This document shows, in pieces, positions 20,161 to 31,422 of a stretch of 64,000 nt of DNA (positions are counted from its first letter, which is position 1; the number at the start of each line of letters is the position of its first letter). This DNA is from Patagioenas fasciata (taxonomy: Eukaryota; Chordata; Aves; Columbiformes; Columbidae): the NCBI RefSeq assembly GCF_037038585.1, contig NC_092524.1:70208552-70272551 (forward strand), read 5' to 3'. Made by a program: the position numbers and the translations under genes. Under the pieces are notes generated by a model. The model saw nothing but the letters and a program-made list of their open reading frames with translations, had not been told where the DNA came from and ran no database searches.

Positions 20161-21970
20161 AGGAAGGAGAACAAACAGAGCGGTTCATTTTTGGAACATC
20201 TTTTGTACTGTCAAGTGTTCTAGACACCAGAGGTAAAATTGCAAACAGGCAGAATTTGGTTAATAATAACTGATTAGATTATTTCAAGTCACTATTTTTA
20301 ATCCGTTTATTATGCTCTTCTCAAACAGACAGCTCAAATCAAACAATTATGTAAGTTACAAAAGGCACCGACTTCAATGAACAGTTGTATTTGGGCTTCA
20401 CCACCATGTCTTTCCTTCCCTGTGTCACAGTGACTCATATTAAGAAGAGAAACAGTGTGGGAAAAATGACTTTATTTATCTATTTATTTATTTTTCAGGC
20501 AGAGAGACATTTAATTTACTGCATTTGCATAAACCAAAGCGAACTTGGGGATCTCTGGCATTTTCATGCTGAATGTCCCAATGTCATCTACCGAGATGGT
20601 CTGAACGTCTTGGTTGAGAGTGGAACTGCTCAGTTCATTTTAATTGCGGTTCACTGACAAATTCACTGAGGTTCCCCGGGTGGGCAGCTCAGCCGGGAGG
20701 GAGGATGGTGGAGAAATATGGGCTGGCCTGGAAGGAATGTGGGAAAACTGAGGTGCCTGGGTATGTGGTGAGACATTGGGGACATCGTGCGGTAGAACTG
20801 ATGCAGCCACCACGGCTGGGCTGAAGAAAGCAAAACCATTCTATTTCAGTTCTCAATAAGCTGAAAGGAAATATCTCAATAGGATTGTCTTTTTTATTAG
20901 GAGGAGGGTAAATTCCCAGACACAATTTCTGTTCTAGAGAAACTTGGTGTTCTAGCGGATAAAATGTACAGCCTGGTCCACTCAGCGCTGAGCTTCATTT
21001 CAATATTATTTTAGAGTCTCCTATGTATTTTTCCTTAATATATGAATGCATTCAAAGGGAGAAGGACGTAGTGGTGGAAACGGTACTTTGTGCATTCAAA
21101 CAACCAACACTAAAAGCCTGAATGTTGTTGGTTTGCCCCAATATGAGACTGTGGCTCCGGGCAGCCTGCTGGGCTGTAATGAGGAACAGCCAGAGCCGTG
21201 TAAACCTCCTCCATCCCCTGTTCTCCAGAGCCGGAACAGGGCAAATGTCATTTTGGCTTTGTTGGGTCCTCTAAGCTGCCATGGTGAGGTGTATTTTCCC
21301 CATATGAAATCTGTTAACAAACACAAAAGGCATCCGTATAATTAGCTTTTCTTTAGACCGTATTCTGATTGTTTCAGACGTGAGGAATCTTCCCTTGCAC
21401 ATTATTTGCTTTTACCTCATACAGTTCATATTCTACTCAACAAAGCTGATACATAAACGACTTTGAATGGTTTTTTGAGCCGTTAACACTGAGAACAGCT
21501 TAATTAGGCATGGTGAATTGCAAATGACCTTGTGGGGCTTGTAATGGCTCTGCAAGGCTCTTGCCATCCTGCAGTAGCCTTCTTTCACCTTTAATAGCCA
21601 TGAATATCATTTAATATGGAATAGCTATGTAATAATCTAAGTGCAGGCTGTGACTTGTTCTGTACAGCGAGGTGATTATGCCTTGGAATGCAAGACTTTT
21701 ATGTAAATGTATGATTTAATTAAAAACGTGGGAGCGGGCAAAAAATAAAACCAATGCACACACACATAAAGACATAAAAAATCCCAAAACCACAAATCAG
21801 GGAAATAGTACATCAGTATACGCACAGCTTCCACTCCAAACAGGGATGATTTATCAGTGTGTTCTGGCCATGTCTTAAGCAGTCTGCAGTCTGAGAAACA
21901 AGAGAAAAAGGCACTGAAGAGCTGCAAACCGGTGTTGGGGAGGAGAGGGAAGGAGGTTTGGGGGCAGGAA
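20161..21970. other. Unique DNA with a strong acceptor-like site, no gene seen
   Basis: At about 20468-20500 a long pyrimidine-rich stretch (TTTATTTATCTATTTATTTA...) ends in TTTTTCAG, a good 3' splice site by sequence. The following about 150 bp is open (ending at the TGA near 20655) but shows no known domain. 21480-21690 is AT-rich with TTAATTA and TTTAATATGG words and looks like non-coding regulatory DNA. No gene assigned. Confidence 0.4.
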
Positions 21971-22245
21971 TATCACAGCATCCCAGAATGTGAGGGGTTG
22001 AAGGGCCCTGTAAAGCTCACCCAGTGCAATCCCCCCATGGAGCAGGAACACCCAGCTGAGGTTCCACAGGAAGGGGTCCAGACGGGTTTGAATGTCTGCA
22101 GAGAAGGAGACTCCACAACCTCCCTGGGCAGCCTGGGCCAGGCTCTGACACCCTCACCCCCAACAAGTTGCTTCTCATATTTAAGTGGAACCTCCTGTGT
22201 TCCAGTTTGAACCCATTGCCCCTTGTCCTGTCACTGGTTGTCACC
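21971..22245 (-). mobile_element. CR1 LINE 3' UTR fragment (group B)
   Basis: Plus-strand text ATCACAGCATCCCAGAATGTG...GGTTCCACAGGAAGGGGTCC...CCCTTGTCCTGTCACTGGTTG matches the start of the copies at 34051 and (inverted) 48489. About 275 bp of the 3' UTR remain. An abrupt break near 22245 separates it from the RT-like piece at 22345-22500. Confidence 0.93.
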
Positions 22246-22344
22246 ATTTCTATGCACTTTGAAAACATACAACAAAATGTCCAGGCAATTCAACATGTAG
22301 GATTTCGTGGTCTTTTAGCACAAAATACTGAATACTGAAGCCAT

Positions 22345-22500
22345 GTTGATTGCCCCTAATGGCCTTCTTCTCCTTGATATGCTCTGAGATGGCACCGAGG
22401 AGAAGTCGTTCCATCAGTTTCCCAGCGAGAAGCGCAGCACACCTGGGACTCCCAGCAATGATGACCCTTGGGACCGGGGTCTGCAAACTGTAACCAGAGC
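22345..22500 (-). mobile_element. CR1-like RT fragment
   Basis: On the minus strand an open frame reads GKLMERLLLGAISEHIK followed by KKAIRGNQHGF. These correspond to the conserved finger/palm entry of the CR1 reverse transcriptase (family pattern GK-[IL]-ME-x-[IL]-LL-x-A...QHGF). After QHGF the frame loses similarity. The piece is much further 5' in ORF2 than the 3' UTR fragment at 21971-22245. Either one element suffered a large internal deletion, or two insertions lie side by side. Confidence 0.6.
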
Positions 22501-24285
22501 GATGGAAGAACAACTTTCTCAAGTTATTTCAGAGGTCCCAAAATCTTGTTTTCACTAGATTCATACACTGTGAGTTTAAGTGGGGGAAGAAAGGAGGAGT
22601 AAATTACACGAGGAGACTGAAGATCTGCATTAAGGAGCGCTCTGGAAGGTGGTCCAGCTCTTTGGAATAAGCCTTTTATTCCAATATTGCTCCTATCTGT
22701 GTGATGATGAATGCAGAAATAAAGACTAAACTAAGGATTCAGGAAACATCACTGAAGCAAAACAAGAACAAATCAGGAAACATCATTTGACCAACTCTCG
22801 GGGTAACACGCACAGGACACAGCTACTTTGCCAGGTGAAATCTGAAATTCTGGATGGCAACGGATGAAATAGCACGAGAATATAAATCTTAGCAAAACTA
22901 TTAGTCCTGTTTCTGGTATGAAATGCAGTTTGCAGCATATTAACATTCCGACAAGCTCCATCTGCTTAAACCGTGCTTCCTTATAATTTAATTACACAAG
23001 GTATCTGTGCCCGAGTCATTAACAACATTATGAATAATGCGATTCATTAGCAGCGGCCTACATGTGCTGTTTGTTTCTTTTTTCCCTGAGATATGTATCA
23101 GTTACTTACAGAGATGGATATTTTGACAATCTCCATCTGGGCTATTCTCATACAATTTTCCAGGATGTATTTATTCTATTCCAGCGAGCAAGGCTTGCTG
23201 CAATCTTCCTCCGAGGGATGGGAACAGTGTTAGAAATGCTCAGACAGATGTGGAGTTCCATGGTGTTAGCAGAGTTGTATTTTCTTTGAATAAAAGTCCC
23301 TTTTTACAACTACAAACCATATTCTCTATGATTTTGTTGGTACTGCTTCAGCCAATATTTTGAACAGTTCTTTTTCCGAGTTGGGATTGTATCTTTGAAA
23401 ACAGGCAGCAAAATAAAGAAAGAAATAAATAGATCACTTTCTACATTAACAAAAGAATAAATAGCATTTTCACGGACAAGCAGTATCAAAAAATAGGAAA
23501 AAACCCCAAATTTCCCAAAAACATGTAATGCCAGACATCTGGATAAAACAAGTGGACAAGTTAATGGTTTCAAGAAAATTTCACCTGGTTCGAAACATCA
23601 TCTGTTCCAGTGGCAATAAGTTTGTACAGTAGGATGTTTTGTTTTTAGAGTTATCTCTTCAAATAATGTAATAATGTCAGGAGCTCAAGGGCTTTTACAG
23701 GCCAGCAGGGATCGCTGAACTGAACGGCAGTGAGGGACCATCGCCATCTAAAATCTTGTCTGCGCTCATACGTGTTTCCTAGTCCATTCGGTATTCTGTA
23801 TATGAACAACTTCATCAAAGAAAACAGGTTTAGCCACCGGAAATAGGAAAAAAGGTGTTTTCCAGCAAGTGTCACTGGTTATTTGGACTGTTTCACCATT
23901 TCTCCCCAGGGCAGGATGCTGCAGTAGGTGAAATTTTGATCCGAAATTATCTCATCAAGAAGAGTTTTACACAGGTAATCCGCTTTCCTTTCCCGTTGCT
24001 GATTAGAGATAAGTTCACTGGCAATTAATATATTTTCTAGTGCCATGACACATCAAACAGGAACTGACCTCTAGTTCCCTTCCAGATGGGCGTTTGGTCT
24101 TGCCCTGTATCCAGGTTGAAAAAGGAAGGCAAATAGTGTTATTTGAGGAAGACGCAAGAGGCGACGCTGCCGTAAACGGTTTCAGATGGAAACTTTGTCC
24201 TTTCTGGGAAAACCTACACATTGGGATTGATGAGGAATGAAGAGGTGACAGATTTGGTCTGAATCATCACAAATAATGCATGTGC
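22501..24285. other. Unique DNA, no gene seen
   Basis: Contains the hairpin at 22662-22684 and AT-rich blocks with TAATTA, TTATGAATAAT and ATTCATTAGC words around 22980-23060. Nothing else recognised. Confidence 0.45.
22662..22684. repeat. Hairpin, 9-bp arms, 5-nt loop
   Basis: TTGGAATAA at 22662-22670 pairs perfectly with TTATTCCAA at 22676-22684 around GCCTT. Short and AT-rich; it may be chance. Confidence 0.55.
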
Positions 24286-24290
24286 TATGT
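24286..24290. repeat. Target-site duplication, left copy (TATGT)
   Basis: TATGT directly before the solo LTR; the same five bases stand at 24892-24896 directly after it. A 5-bp duplication is the usual length for ERVL-type and several other vertebrate retroviral integrations. Confidence 0.7.
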
Positions 24291-24891
24291 TGTTGAGGGT
24301 TTTGATTGCGGGGTGACAATAAAACCGTGGCAGATGTATTGTTAACCCCCTCTCCCCCCTTCCCACTCAGCACAGGCGATCGGGAGGGAAAGAAGGACAG
24401 AGAGAAGAGAGCTGGGAAAATTCAAAATGTTTTACTAATGCTGCTGATAAAATAGAGAAAATAATACAAACTCTACCAAACCAATCTGGAAAGTCCCGGC
24501 AACTGCAGAGCCGGCAGCCGAAGTCCTGGACTGGACTCTCCAGCCAACCGGAGCTGGATTCAGTCTGGCACTGGCCTCGGTTCGCAGGGACGACTCGCAA
24601 GGTCCTCTCCTAATGTCACCATAAGGAAAAGGGACGAGATCCTGGTGATCTCCCACTTTTATATGAAGTATCAGGTGAATGGGATGTTATACTCAGTTGG
24701 TCAGTTTTTGGTCACCAGTTTCTCGTTGCCCCTCTCCCGAGATGTCCATCCATCCTTATCAATGACCTCGCATTCCATTGCTGTGTCTACCAAAACATGG
24801 ATCTGGCTTTCAGGAAAATGCAGCTGATGTGAAGCTTGAGCTGACAGGCAAATTCACTGAAAAGAAACTTGTTTTTAACAAAGCCAGGACG
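24291..24891 (-). mobile_element. Solo LTR of an avian endogenous retrovirus, ERVL-like
   Basis: A 601-bp element flanked by the direct repeat TATGT. On the minus strand it would start C/TGTCCTGGCTTTG and end CAAAACCCTCAACA, the terminal words of a common avian ERV LTR group. The first base of the canonical TG is changed to C. Internal words also fit (minus sense): GACCAACTGAGTATAACATCC in the promoter side, and GAGTGGGAAGGGGGGAG toward the 3' end. No gag, pol or env sequence adjoins it, so it is a solo LTR left after LTR-LTR recombination. It carries no protein. It may retain promoter activity, not judged here. Confidence 0.75.
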
Positions 24892-24896
24892 TATGT
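24892..24896. repeat. Target-site duplication, right copy (TATGT)
   Basis: Second copy of the five bases that flank the LTR. The exact match on both sides fixes the element borders. Confidence 0.7.
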
Positions 24897-26188
24897 AAAG
24901 GCAACACTTGTTCGTTGCCTAAATTCAGGCAGTTTTCTGGTTATTCTTCGAATAACAGAGCTTTCCAGGAGCTGTCCCATGATGGAGAGCAACGACTTGA
25001 ACCCACAACCTCTCTATTAGTCAAAGTCTGCTCGATTACTCACTACTGATCAGACGGCATTGTTGCATTTACCTGACGAACACAACATCTGCGCAGACGT
25101 TCTTCCGTTTCGTGTGTACGTGCTTTGGGAAGCAATCGAGAGAATGCAATAAATATGGTAACGAGCAGGTGATGAGGAATCCGATGGAAATAAATTCAGC
25201 AAGGCTATGAGGACTAAATGAATGTCTTAGTACATATATAAATCTCCTGCTCTTTATTAAGTCCTGCGAAGATTTATTAAATTTTGTGTGGCTTAAGAAA
25301 TACAAAAGAACTGTAATAATAAGAGAGAGGAGATTGCATATAATTCACATTTTAATAATGGTCAAATGAGTTGATTGTATCTTTTTTGATGTCATGAATA
25401 TTACAGAATATTACATAAACTACTATTTGTGGAAAATTTATGAAACCCAAAGATGCTCAGATGGTTCAAACTTAAACAATAAAAATAAATCATTTCGTAG
25501 CCTTAAATATCTTTGGCATCAAGGTTTCTACCTTAAAAGTATTATTTTTATCGGAATCACTTTTTTTGTGTCTGTAACATCGATTTATTCAGATGCACTT
25601 TTATGAACAGTGCTAAGTTTTGATTTCTTCCCACACAGTGTAAATTGCACTCTGTCACATTTATTCCCAGAGTGCTAATGCGGGTTTGGGACGAGATGTG
25701 ACAATGAGCATCCGACCACAGATACGTGCGGTAAGGACATCTGTCCAAACAGCCAGCGCCATGAAGAAAACGTCCAAATAAATCACCTATGGCCATGGTT
25801 AGTTCAGGTGCAAGGTGATGAGTGTACAAACGATGGTGAAAATATGTGGACAAATCACGGTTAGATCTTGTGTTTTGCTTGGAAACATCTCCCGGTGTCC
25901 TATGGTAGAGCAAGACGGGATGAACTCTAAAACGATGCCGTTCAACACTGTAGCCAACTTTGTGCACTAGAGCTGCAAAATCTAATTCTGAAAATATAGA
26001 ACTGTGAGGGAAAATGACTACTTATAAATATGCTACCAAATCGGAGGGCAGCTATCAAAAAGGTTTTCCTGTGACCAAAGTGTTTTATTTGAAAAAATTG
26101 GGAAGGGCCAAATTCTACCCTCAGACACGAAGTACAGGGACACATTAAAAACCAAATGAACAAACAAAAAGAAGTAACAAAGAAAAAT
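24897..26188. other. Unique DNA, no gene seen
   Basis: The 136-codon minus-strand frame at 25557-25967 has no domain. No RNA gene recognised. A GAACCCACAACC word near 24999 resembles a tRNA T-arm only superficially. Confidence 0.45.
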
Positions 26189-26238
26189 GGATTGGACTAC
26201 ATGGCCTTTGCAGGTCCCTTCCAACTATTCTATGATGC
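26189..26238 (+). mobile_element. CR1 3'-terminal scrap
   Basis: GGATTGGACTACATGGCC followed by the CCCTTCCAACTATTCTATG end is the last about 50 bp of a CR1 3' UTR. Such very short copies are common extreme 5' truncations. Confidence 0.8.
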
Positions 26239-28120
26239 TACAATTGCTTCAGCTGGTCCCTTCCTAGTAAAAATGAAAATGTACTGGATGACTATGGGAC
26301 CCCTTGATAAGAAAGGAGAAATGTATTGACTGAAGGATGGTGAAGTAGCTGGAAAGTGAAATGTTGGGGTTTTGATTCGACTTTACATTTAAAATACAAT
26401 GCAAAATTTCATTATCCAAGGGCACTTGTCGTGGGAGCTTAGAACGAGACCTTCACGGAGACCGAAGCCTCTGAGGAACCTGTGAGAAAAGCGTGAGATA
26501 TTCCAGAGCTCTAAACCCTCAGGAGCAAAAATTCTGAGGGCTTGAAAGAGGCAAATTGTAAAATAATAGGGATAATAGGAAATAAAGTCAGATTTCTTTG
26601 CTCTGTTGAGATATGATACACATGAGGACTACAATGCTAACTTCTTTAAAGACATATAAAATAAGCTATGGATGTTAGTGTATTACTTTGATATCACTGA
26701 ATACATATTGCAGAATTGTCCCTGTCCAGCACAGATAACTCTACATGTACTTGTTGTTTAAACATTTGAGAAAAGTGGTTTTCTCTGTAGGATTTGAAGG
26801 TCGTTCATGTTCGTTTCTTCCTCAGAAATGCATGAAAAATACAAAATCCTAGAGTTGGTCTCCTCTGCAATACTGGTAGATGTTTTTTCCAAATGTGATT
26901 TCTAGATTTCAGTGTATTTAAAGTGTGATTTTAGCAATTTGTGCATCTGAACAATAAAGTATATCCAGCTATATCTGTTAATTTAATCAACACTGTCATG
27001 TTTGCAGAATTGGACTTATTTTCTCTGAATTTACAATGAAAGATGGAGACAGGGTTGAAACTCCACTATTTGGCCTAATCCAGGAGAGAAGGCCCAGGCC
27101 TTATTAGAAAAGCTACTGAAGTGTGTGGGCCTGGCCAAGAAAAATGCTCGGGAGGAGGTGATTTGGCTTAGTGCAAAACCTTCTAAACAGTTTACAGAAT
27201 GATGGGGATCACGGCCGTGGTGTCAGGGACTTGAGGGGCAGTTGTGCTTTGGTACTTTCCAAAAGCTGGAGGTGGTTGCTCTGGAGCCCCCTCATCTCCA
27301 GCAGAGGCAGCAGGAAGGCTCAACTCCCACCATGGTACAAACTGCGCTTGCTCTGTGTTGAGTTTACAGGACGGATTTTGGAATGAAGTGCTAAAGCATC
27401 AGGACGCTGAACTCGATGCAGGAGTTCATGGGACACCCTTAGCATTAACGCTAACTCTGAGTGAAATGCAGGGGGGACATTATTCCATTGTGCTGTTAGT
27501 GCTTACCCCGTATGAGCCTCAGAAGCTGCTTTTGCTCCATTGTTCTTCTATGCTTTGGCATAATTGAGTCTTCTAATTGTCGATATTAATGTTTTCCTGT
27601 CCTCCCTGGCCTCTTCCATCCCAATGGACGTTAGCCGGGGCTTAGCGTGACAGCCAAATATATTAGTTACGTGGTTTCTCCTGCCTACCTTCTTGATTAA
27701 AATCTGTTATTAAAAGTCTCTATCTTAATAGAGCTGGAAAATGCGGTTGTTCTCTCGCTTCCTTATGGGAGGAAGGACGTTTACTGAATGCACTGTCAGA
27801 AACACCAGCTTTCCACAGCTTGTCTGGCAGTCAAAAACCACAAGCCTTTTGCAAATGTTTGCCCATGAGAATGAGTTAAAGGATCTGTGGCATTAATCAG
27901 TTGCCTTTTTTCATAATGAGAAATGAAGGGAAAGTGCTGGATGGGAGCATCGGGGCAGCGGTGGAGAGGAGGCATTTGTGCATCACACGAGCCAGCGCTT
28001 TGGTCTTTTTTGGTTGCTATGGACATCTTTAAAGCCCAGTGATCGCGGTGGCTTCAGCGCAGCTGGGAGTGACAGCTGGCAGGGAGGAAGAAGCAACTTC
28101 CAGCTTCCCACTCTATTTGC
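26239..28120. other. Unique DNA, no gene seen
   Basis: A small GC-richer block at 27200-27560 has an open plus-strand frame of about 100 codons without a domain. Nothing else recognised. Confidence 0.45.
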
Positions 28121-28266
28121 AGTGCTGGAGTCACCATCCCTGGAGGGGTTTTAAAGATGTGGAGCTGAGGCTCTTAGTGACATAGGTTAGTGCCAGAGCT
28201 TAGTTATGGTTGGACTCGATGATCTTAAGGGTCTCTTCCAACCAAAATGATTCTAGGATTCTATGA
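28121..28266 (+). mobile_element. CR1 3'-terminal fragment (group C)
   Basis: AGTGCTGGAGTCACCATCCC starts the homology. TTATGGTTGGACTCGATGATC and ATGATTCTAGGATTCTATGA end it. Only the last about 145 bp of the 3' UTR is present. Confidence 0.93.
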
Positions 28267-28959
28267 CTGACCCATGGAGGTGTGTCATGTACCCACACCA
28301 CCAGGAACGGCTGACACCAGGGCCTTCAGCTGACAGCTGACATGGTGACACGGATGACATCACAGACAAGTCTCCCCATGCCCAGGATTTCCCCGGGCGT
28401 ACACACGGATGAAGGAAGAACCACAAACACCACGAGCATCAGGACCACGACCCACTCGCTGCTCTAGATCCTGAAGCCTTTAGAAGAACTGGTGGAAGAA
28501 CCAGGTCTGGTGCAGCCCAGGAACAAGGAGCATCACTGCCTGGAGGGACGGGACAGCTTTGCTACACCACCAACCACCAGCACAGCTTCATTGCATCCCA
28601 CAGACAGAGTAGAAATCTGGTCATAATAAAACTCTTCTACCACAATAAGAAGCTATTTCAGCCTGAGGCTCCTACATGGTTTCTTGTCACTTTGTCAAAT
28701 AATACAAAATAATAATCCATCAGTATTATGTATTTCAAAATCAAATGTGGAGCAGAATTTTTGTTTATGGTCATTTCCAAGTTTATATTTCTCTTCACAA
28801 GATTTTGGCAAGTGATACTGGTTAAGTGTTATTCTTCTAACAAAAATACGTCCTTTAAAATGGAGCTCTGATGAGCAGGTATTTTTCCCCGAGGCAGACG
28901 GTGACCTCAGGAAGATTCACCCCGGCCCAATGCACAGAAACCTGGCAGGAGCCGAGCAG
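28267..28959. other. GC-richer block ending in a poly-A signal, unclassified
   Basis: 28270-28600 is richer in G/C than its surroundings and ends in CATAATAAAACTCTTCTACC (about 28622), an AATAAA poly-A signal with a T-rich downstream part. The arrangement would suit an LTR U3-R or the 3' end of a transcript on the plus strand. No terminal repeats, target duplication or known family words were found. Confidence 0.3.
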
Positions 28960-29180
28960 AGTTTTCCAACTGTAATGCTGAGAATTTTCTCATTTATTAT
29001 CTGTCATGCATTTTTTGCTATTGTTATTACTGCTGATTGCAAAGATTTTTAATACCTTCTTTGCAATCAGCACCCTTTCCTGCTTATTTATTCATTACTG
29101 CCACAGCCCTTATTTGTGATCTCAAAAATTGTTCCCATGGTGACAAATGAGTAATGTCACAAAAACCTGATTGTAATGTC
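28960..29180. promoter_or_regulatory. AT-rich non-coding block around a perfect hairpin
   Basis: Unique DNA with TTTATTATCTGTCATGC, TTGTTATTACTGC and TTATTCATTACTG words, holding the stem-loop at 29031-29072. Dense homeodomain-like half-sites suggest regulatory DNA; conservation untested. Confidence 0.3.
29031..29072. repeat. Perfect 15-bp stem, 12-nt loop
   Basis: TGCTGATTGCAAAGA at 29031-29045 is the exact reverse complement of TCTTTGCAATCAGCA at 29058-29072. The loop is 29046-29057 (TTTTTAATACCT). The stem contains GATTGCAAAG, close to C/EBP or POU half-sites, so it may be a palindromic binding module. It is too short for a normal pre-miRNA. Confidence 0.85.
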
Positions 29181-29547
29181 ACTGTGTGGACAGGGTAAGA
29201 ACCCTGGCTACGTGCGAATGGAGTAGCTGCTGTTTGCCCACAAATATCCTAATAACCAGTGATGAAGTCAATGGAAATGTAGGCAATTCAATAAGTACCT
29301 TGAATAATGAATTGTAAATTTTAATCTTCCAAATGTGGCAAATGCCCAAACGGGGCAATGCCTTCTCTTCATTAGGAGAAAATGATGGTATGTGACACGT
29401 GCTGTGATTGTGGTGCAAAGATATTATCGAGAGGTTGCTAGACGCAAGGATTTCCACCTAGACCTGGATTCTGTATTTCTTGTTCATGGGTACACGAGCC
29501 AAGGCCATTATCTCCTGGGCTGCTGAAGTCTAGCAGGTAACTGTTTA
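29181..29547. other. Unique DNA, no gene seen
   Basis: No repeat, RNA gene or exon recognised before the 3' end of the next CR1. Confidence 0.5.
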
Positions 29548-30482
29548 TCACAGAATCCCAGAGTCACAGAATGGACTGGGTTGGAAAAGCCCTCAGAGAT
29601 CATCCAGTCCAACCCTTGGTCCAACTCCAGCCCATTGACCAGATCACGGCACTAAGTGCCATGGCCAATCTCAGTTTACAAACCTCTAGGGCTGGTGAGT
29701 CCAGCACCTCCCTGGGCAGCCATTCCAATGCTGACCACTCTCTCTGCACAGAATTGCTTTCTAATCTCCAGCCTCAATTTCCCCTGGCAGAGTTGAAGCC
29801 CCTGCCCCCTTGTCCTATTGCTGAGTGCCTGGGAGAAGAGCCCAATCCCCCCTGGCTAGAACTGCCCTTCAGGTCGTTCTAGAGAGTGCTGAGCTCACCT
29901 CTAAGCCTCCTCTGCTCCAGACTGAACAAGCCCAGCTCCCTCAGCCTCTCCCCATAGCTCTTGTGTTCAAGTCCCTTCCCCAGTCTTGTTGCTCTTCTCT
30001 GGACCCGCTCCAGCACTTCAATCTCTTTCCTGAACTGAGGGGCCCAGAACTGAACACAATACTCCAGGTGTGGCCTCCCCAGTGCAGAGCACAGGGGAAG
30101 GATCACTGCCCTTGTCCTGCTGACCACGCTGGTTTGGATACAGGACAGGACACCATTGGCCTTCTTGACCACCTGGGCACACTGTTGGTTCGTGTTGAGC
30201 TTCCTGTCCATCAGTCCCCCCAGGTCCCTTTCTGCCTGACTGCTCTCCAGCCACTCTGTGCCAGCCTGGAGCGCTGCAGGGGGTTGTTGTGGCCAAAGGG
30301 CAGGACCAGACACTTGGCCTTGGTGAACTTCAGCCCATTGAATCAGCCCATTTTTTCAGTCTATCCAGACCCATCTGCAGAGCCCTCCTGCCTTCCAGCA
30401 GGTCCACAATCCCTCCCAACTTGGTGTCAGCAGCAAATTTGCTGATGGTGGTCTCAATCCCCTCATCTAAACCATCAATAAG
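29548..30482 (-). mobile_element. CR1 LINE, longest copy, RT C-terminal half (group A)
   Basis: The longest CR1 here, about 935 bp. On the minus strand the 5' end encodes [19 protein letters not shown] at about 30470-30410, the RT active-site region. The family FADD box reads F-A-A-D, so one catalytic aspartate is lost. Reading continues as LKKWADSMG and then breaks at TGA near 30340, a one-base deletion. A second shift separates [11 protein letters not shown] from [13 protein letters not shown] near 30250. From there to the TAG at 29879-29881 the frame is open ([37 protein letters not shown]). The 3' UTR holds the GGCACT/AGTGCC stem and ends at 29548 with two terminal repeats. Dead on arrival by truncation and inactivated by these changes. 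Confidence 0.95.
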
Positions 30483-31372
30483 TGGAGTTGCACTCCATAG
30501 CATCAAAACACAACTTACTTCTTCCTTCATTACCACTCATTTATGGATCATGGGCCTCCCCGGAGCTCTCCTGATGCAAACCCAACCGAGCCCTCTCGAG
30601 CAGGTTCAGGTTGCACCTCAGTGGACCTCCCTGTGTTGCGGTTAAAAATCTTTCTACATGACTGAAATGGAAACTAGAAGGCGAGCTCAAGCTAATTAAA
30701 ACCCATTGATCTGCTTGAAAAATCCTGTGGATGAAAATGGTATAATTTTAAATGAAAATTGATTTTATGGCGTGCATTTTTTTTCTTTGTCAGTAAAAGT
30801 AGTAAAAGAAGAGGAGTTTTAAATAGCTTTAAGAGCGCATAGGCGAAGGAGCTGTTTTTACAAAATAACAAAAAAAAAAACCCAACAACCAAAACCCCTA
30901 GAAACAGTTTTGTGCTCAGGACAGCAGAGAAACACGAGCTGTACGATATGAGAATTTTTCCTTCCCATTTGAAGACACAGACTGTAATTCTTTGCTATGG
31001 ATGTTCTGACCTGCTCAGGGCTCAGCTTGGTTGCATAGAGTTCCAATAGGGGTGTTAGGAATTCACCTAATGGCCAAAAGGTGGTATTATCTGGGCACCC
31101 CATACAATGAGGTGTGATTGCCAGCAGCAGGTCTTCTGGTGCTGCTCCACCACCACCAAACATGAGGACAGGCTGGGGACACTGCGGAGTGACACCTTTC
31201 AAATGTGAACACAGTGCTCAATAACCATAATGCAGGAATGCTGCACCTGGACACAGTTATATCCCCAGTCTTCAGCACTGAACCCTTCTGACCAAATAGG
31301 TGCTTAATTACCTCATAAAGTATTCCCAAATCATTTGTTCTAATCATCGAGAAATTACTTTTTGCCAAGAAA
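30483..31372. other. Unique DNA, no gene seen
   Basis: A-rich run at 30871-30885. Two overlapping minus-strand frames of about 93-114 codons (30858-31368) show no domain and are probably chance. No gene assigned. Confidence 0.4.
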
Positions 31373-31418
31373 GGTTGGACCAGATGATCCTTGTGGTCTC
31401 CTCCAACCTGGTGTGGTA
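31373..31418 (+). mobile_element. CR1 3'-terminal scrap beside a microsatellite
   Basis: GGTTGGACCAGATGATCCTTG followed by GGTCTCCTCCAACCTGGTG is the end of a CR1 3' UTR. The normal terminal octamers (ATTCTATG) are replaced by the pentanucleotide array that follows. Confidence 0.8.
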
Positions 31419-31422
31419 TGGT

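Noticed and set aside
20468-20657. Acceptor-like pyrimidine tract followed by an open frame
   Set aside because: The pyrimidine tract is a TTTA simple repeat, and the following frame has no domain and no matching donor.
24975-25045. tRNA-like word GAACCCACAACC near a GAG...CTC context on the minus strand
   Set aside because: The T-arm does not pair (GTGGG against CGTTG) and no acceptor stem or anticodon arm can be built.
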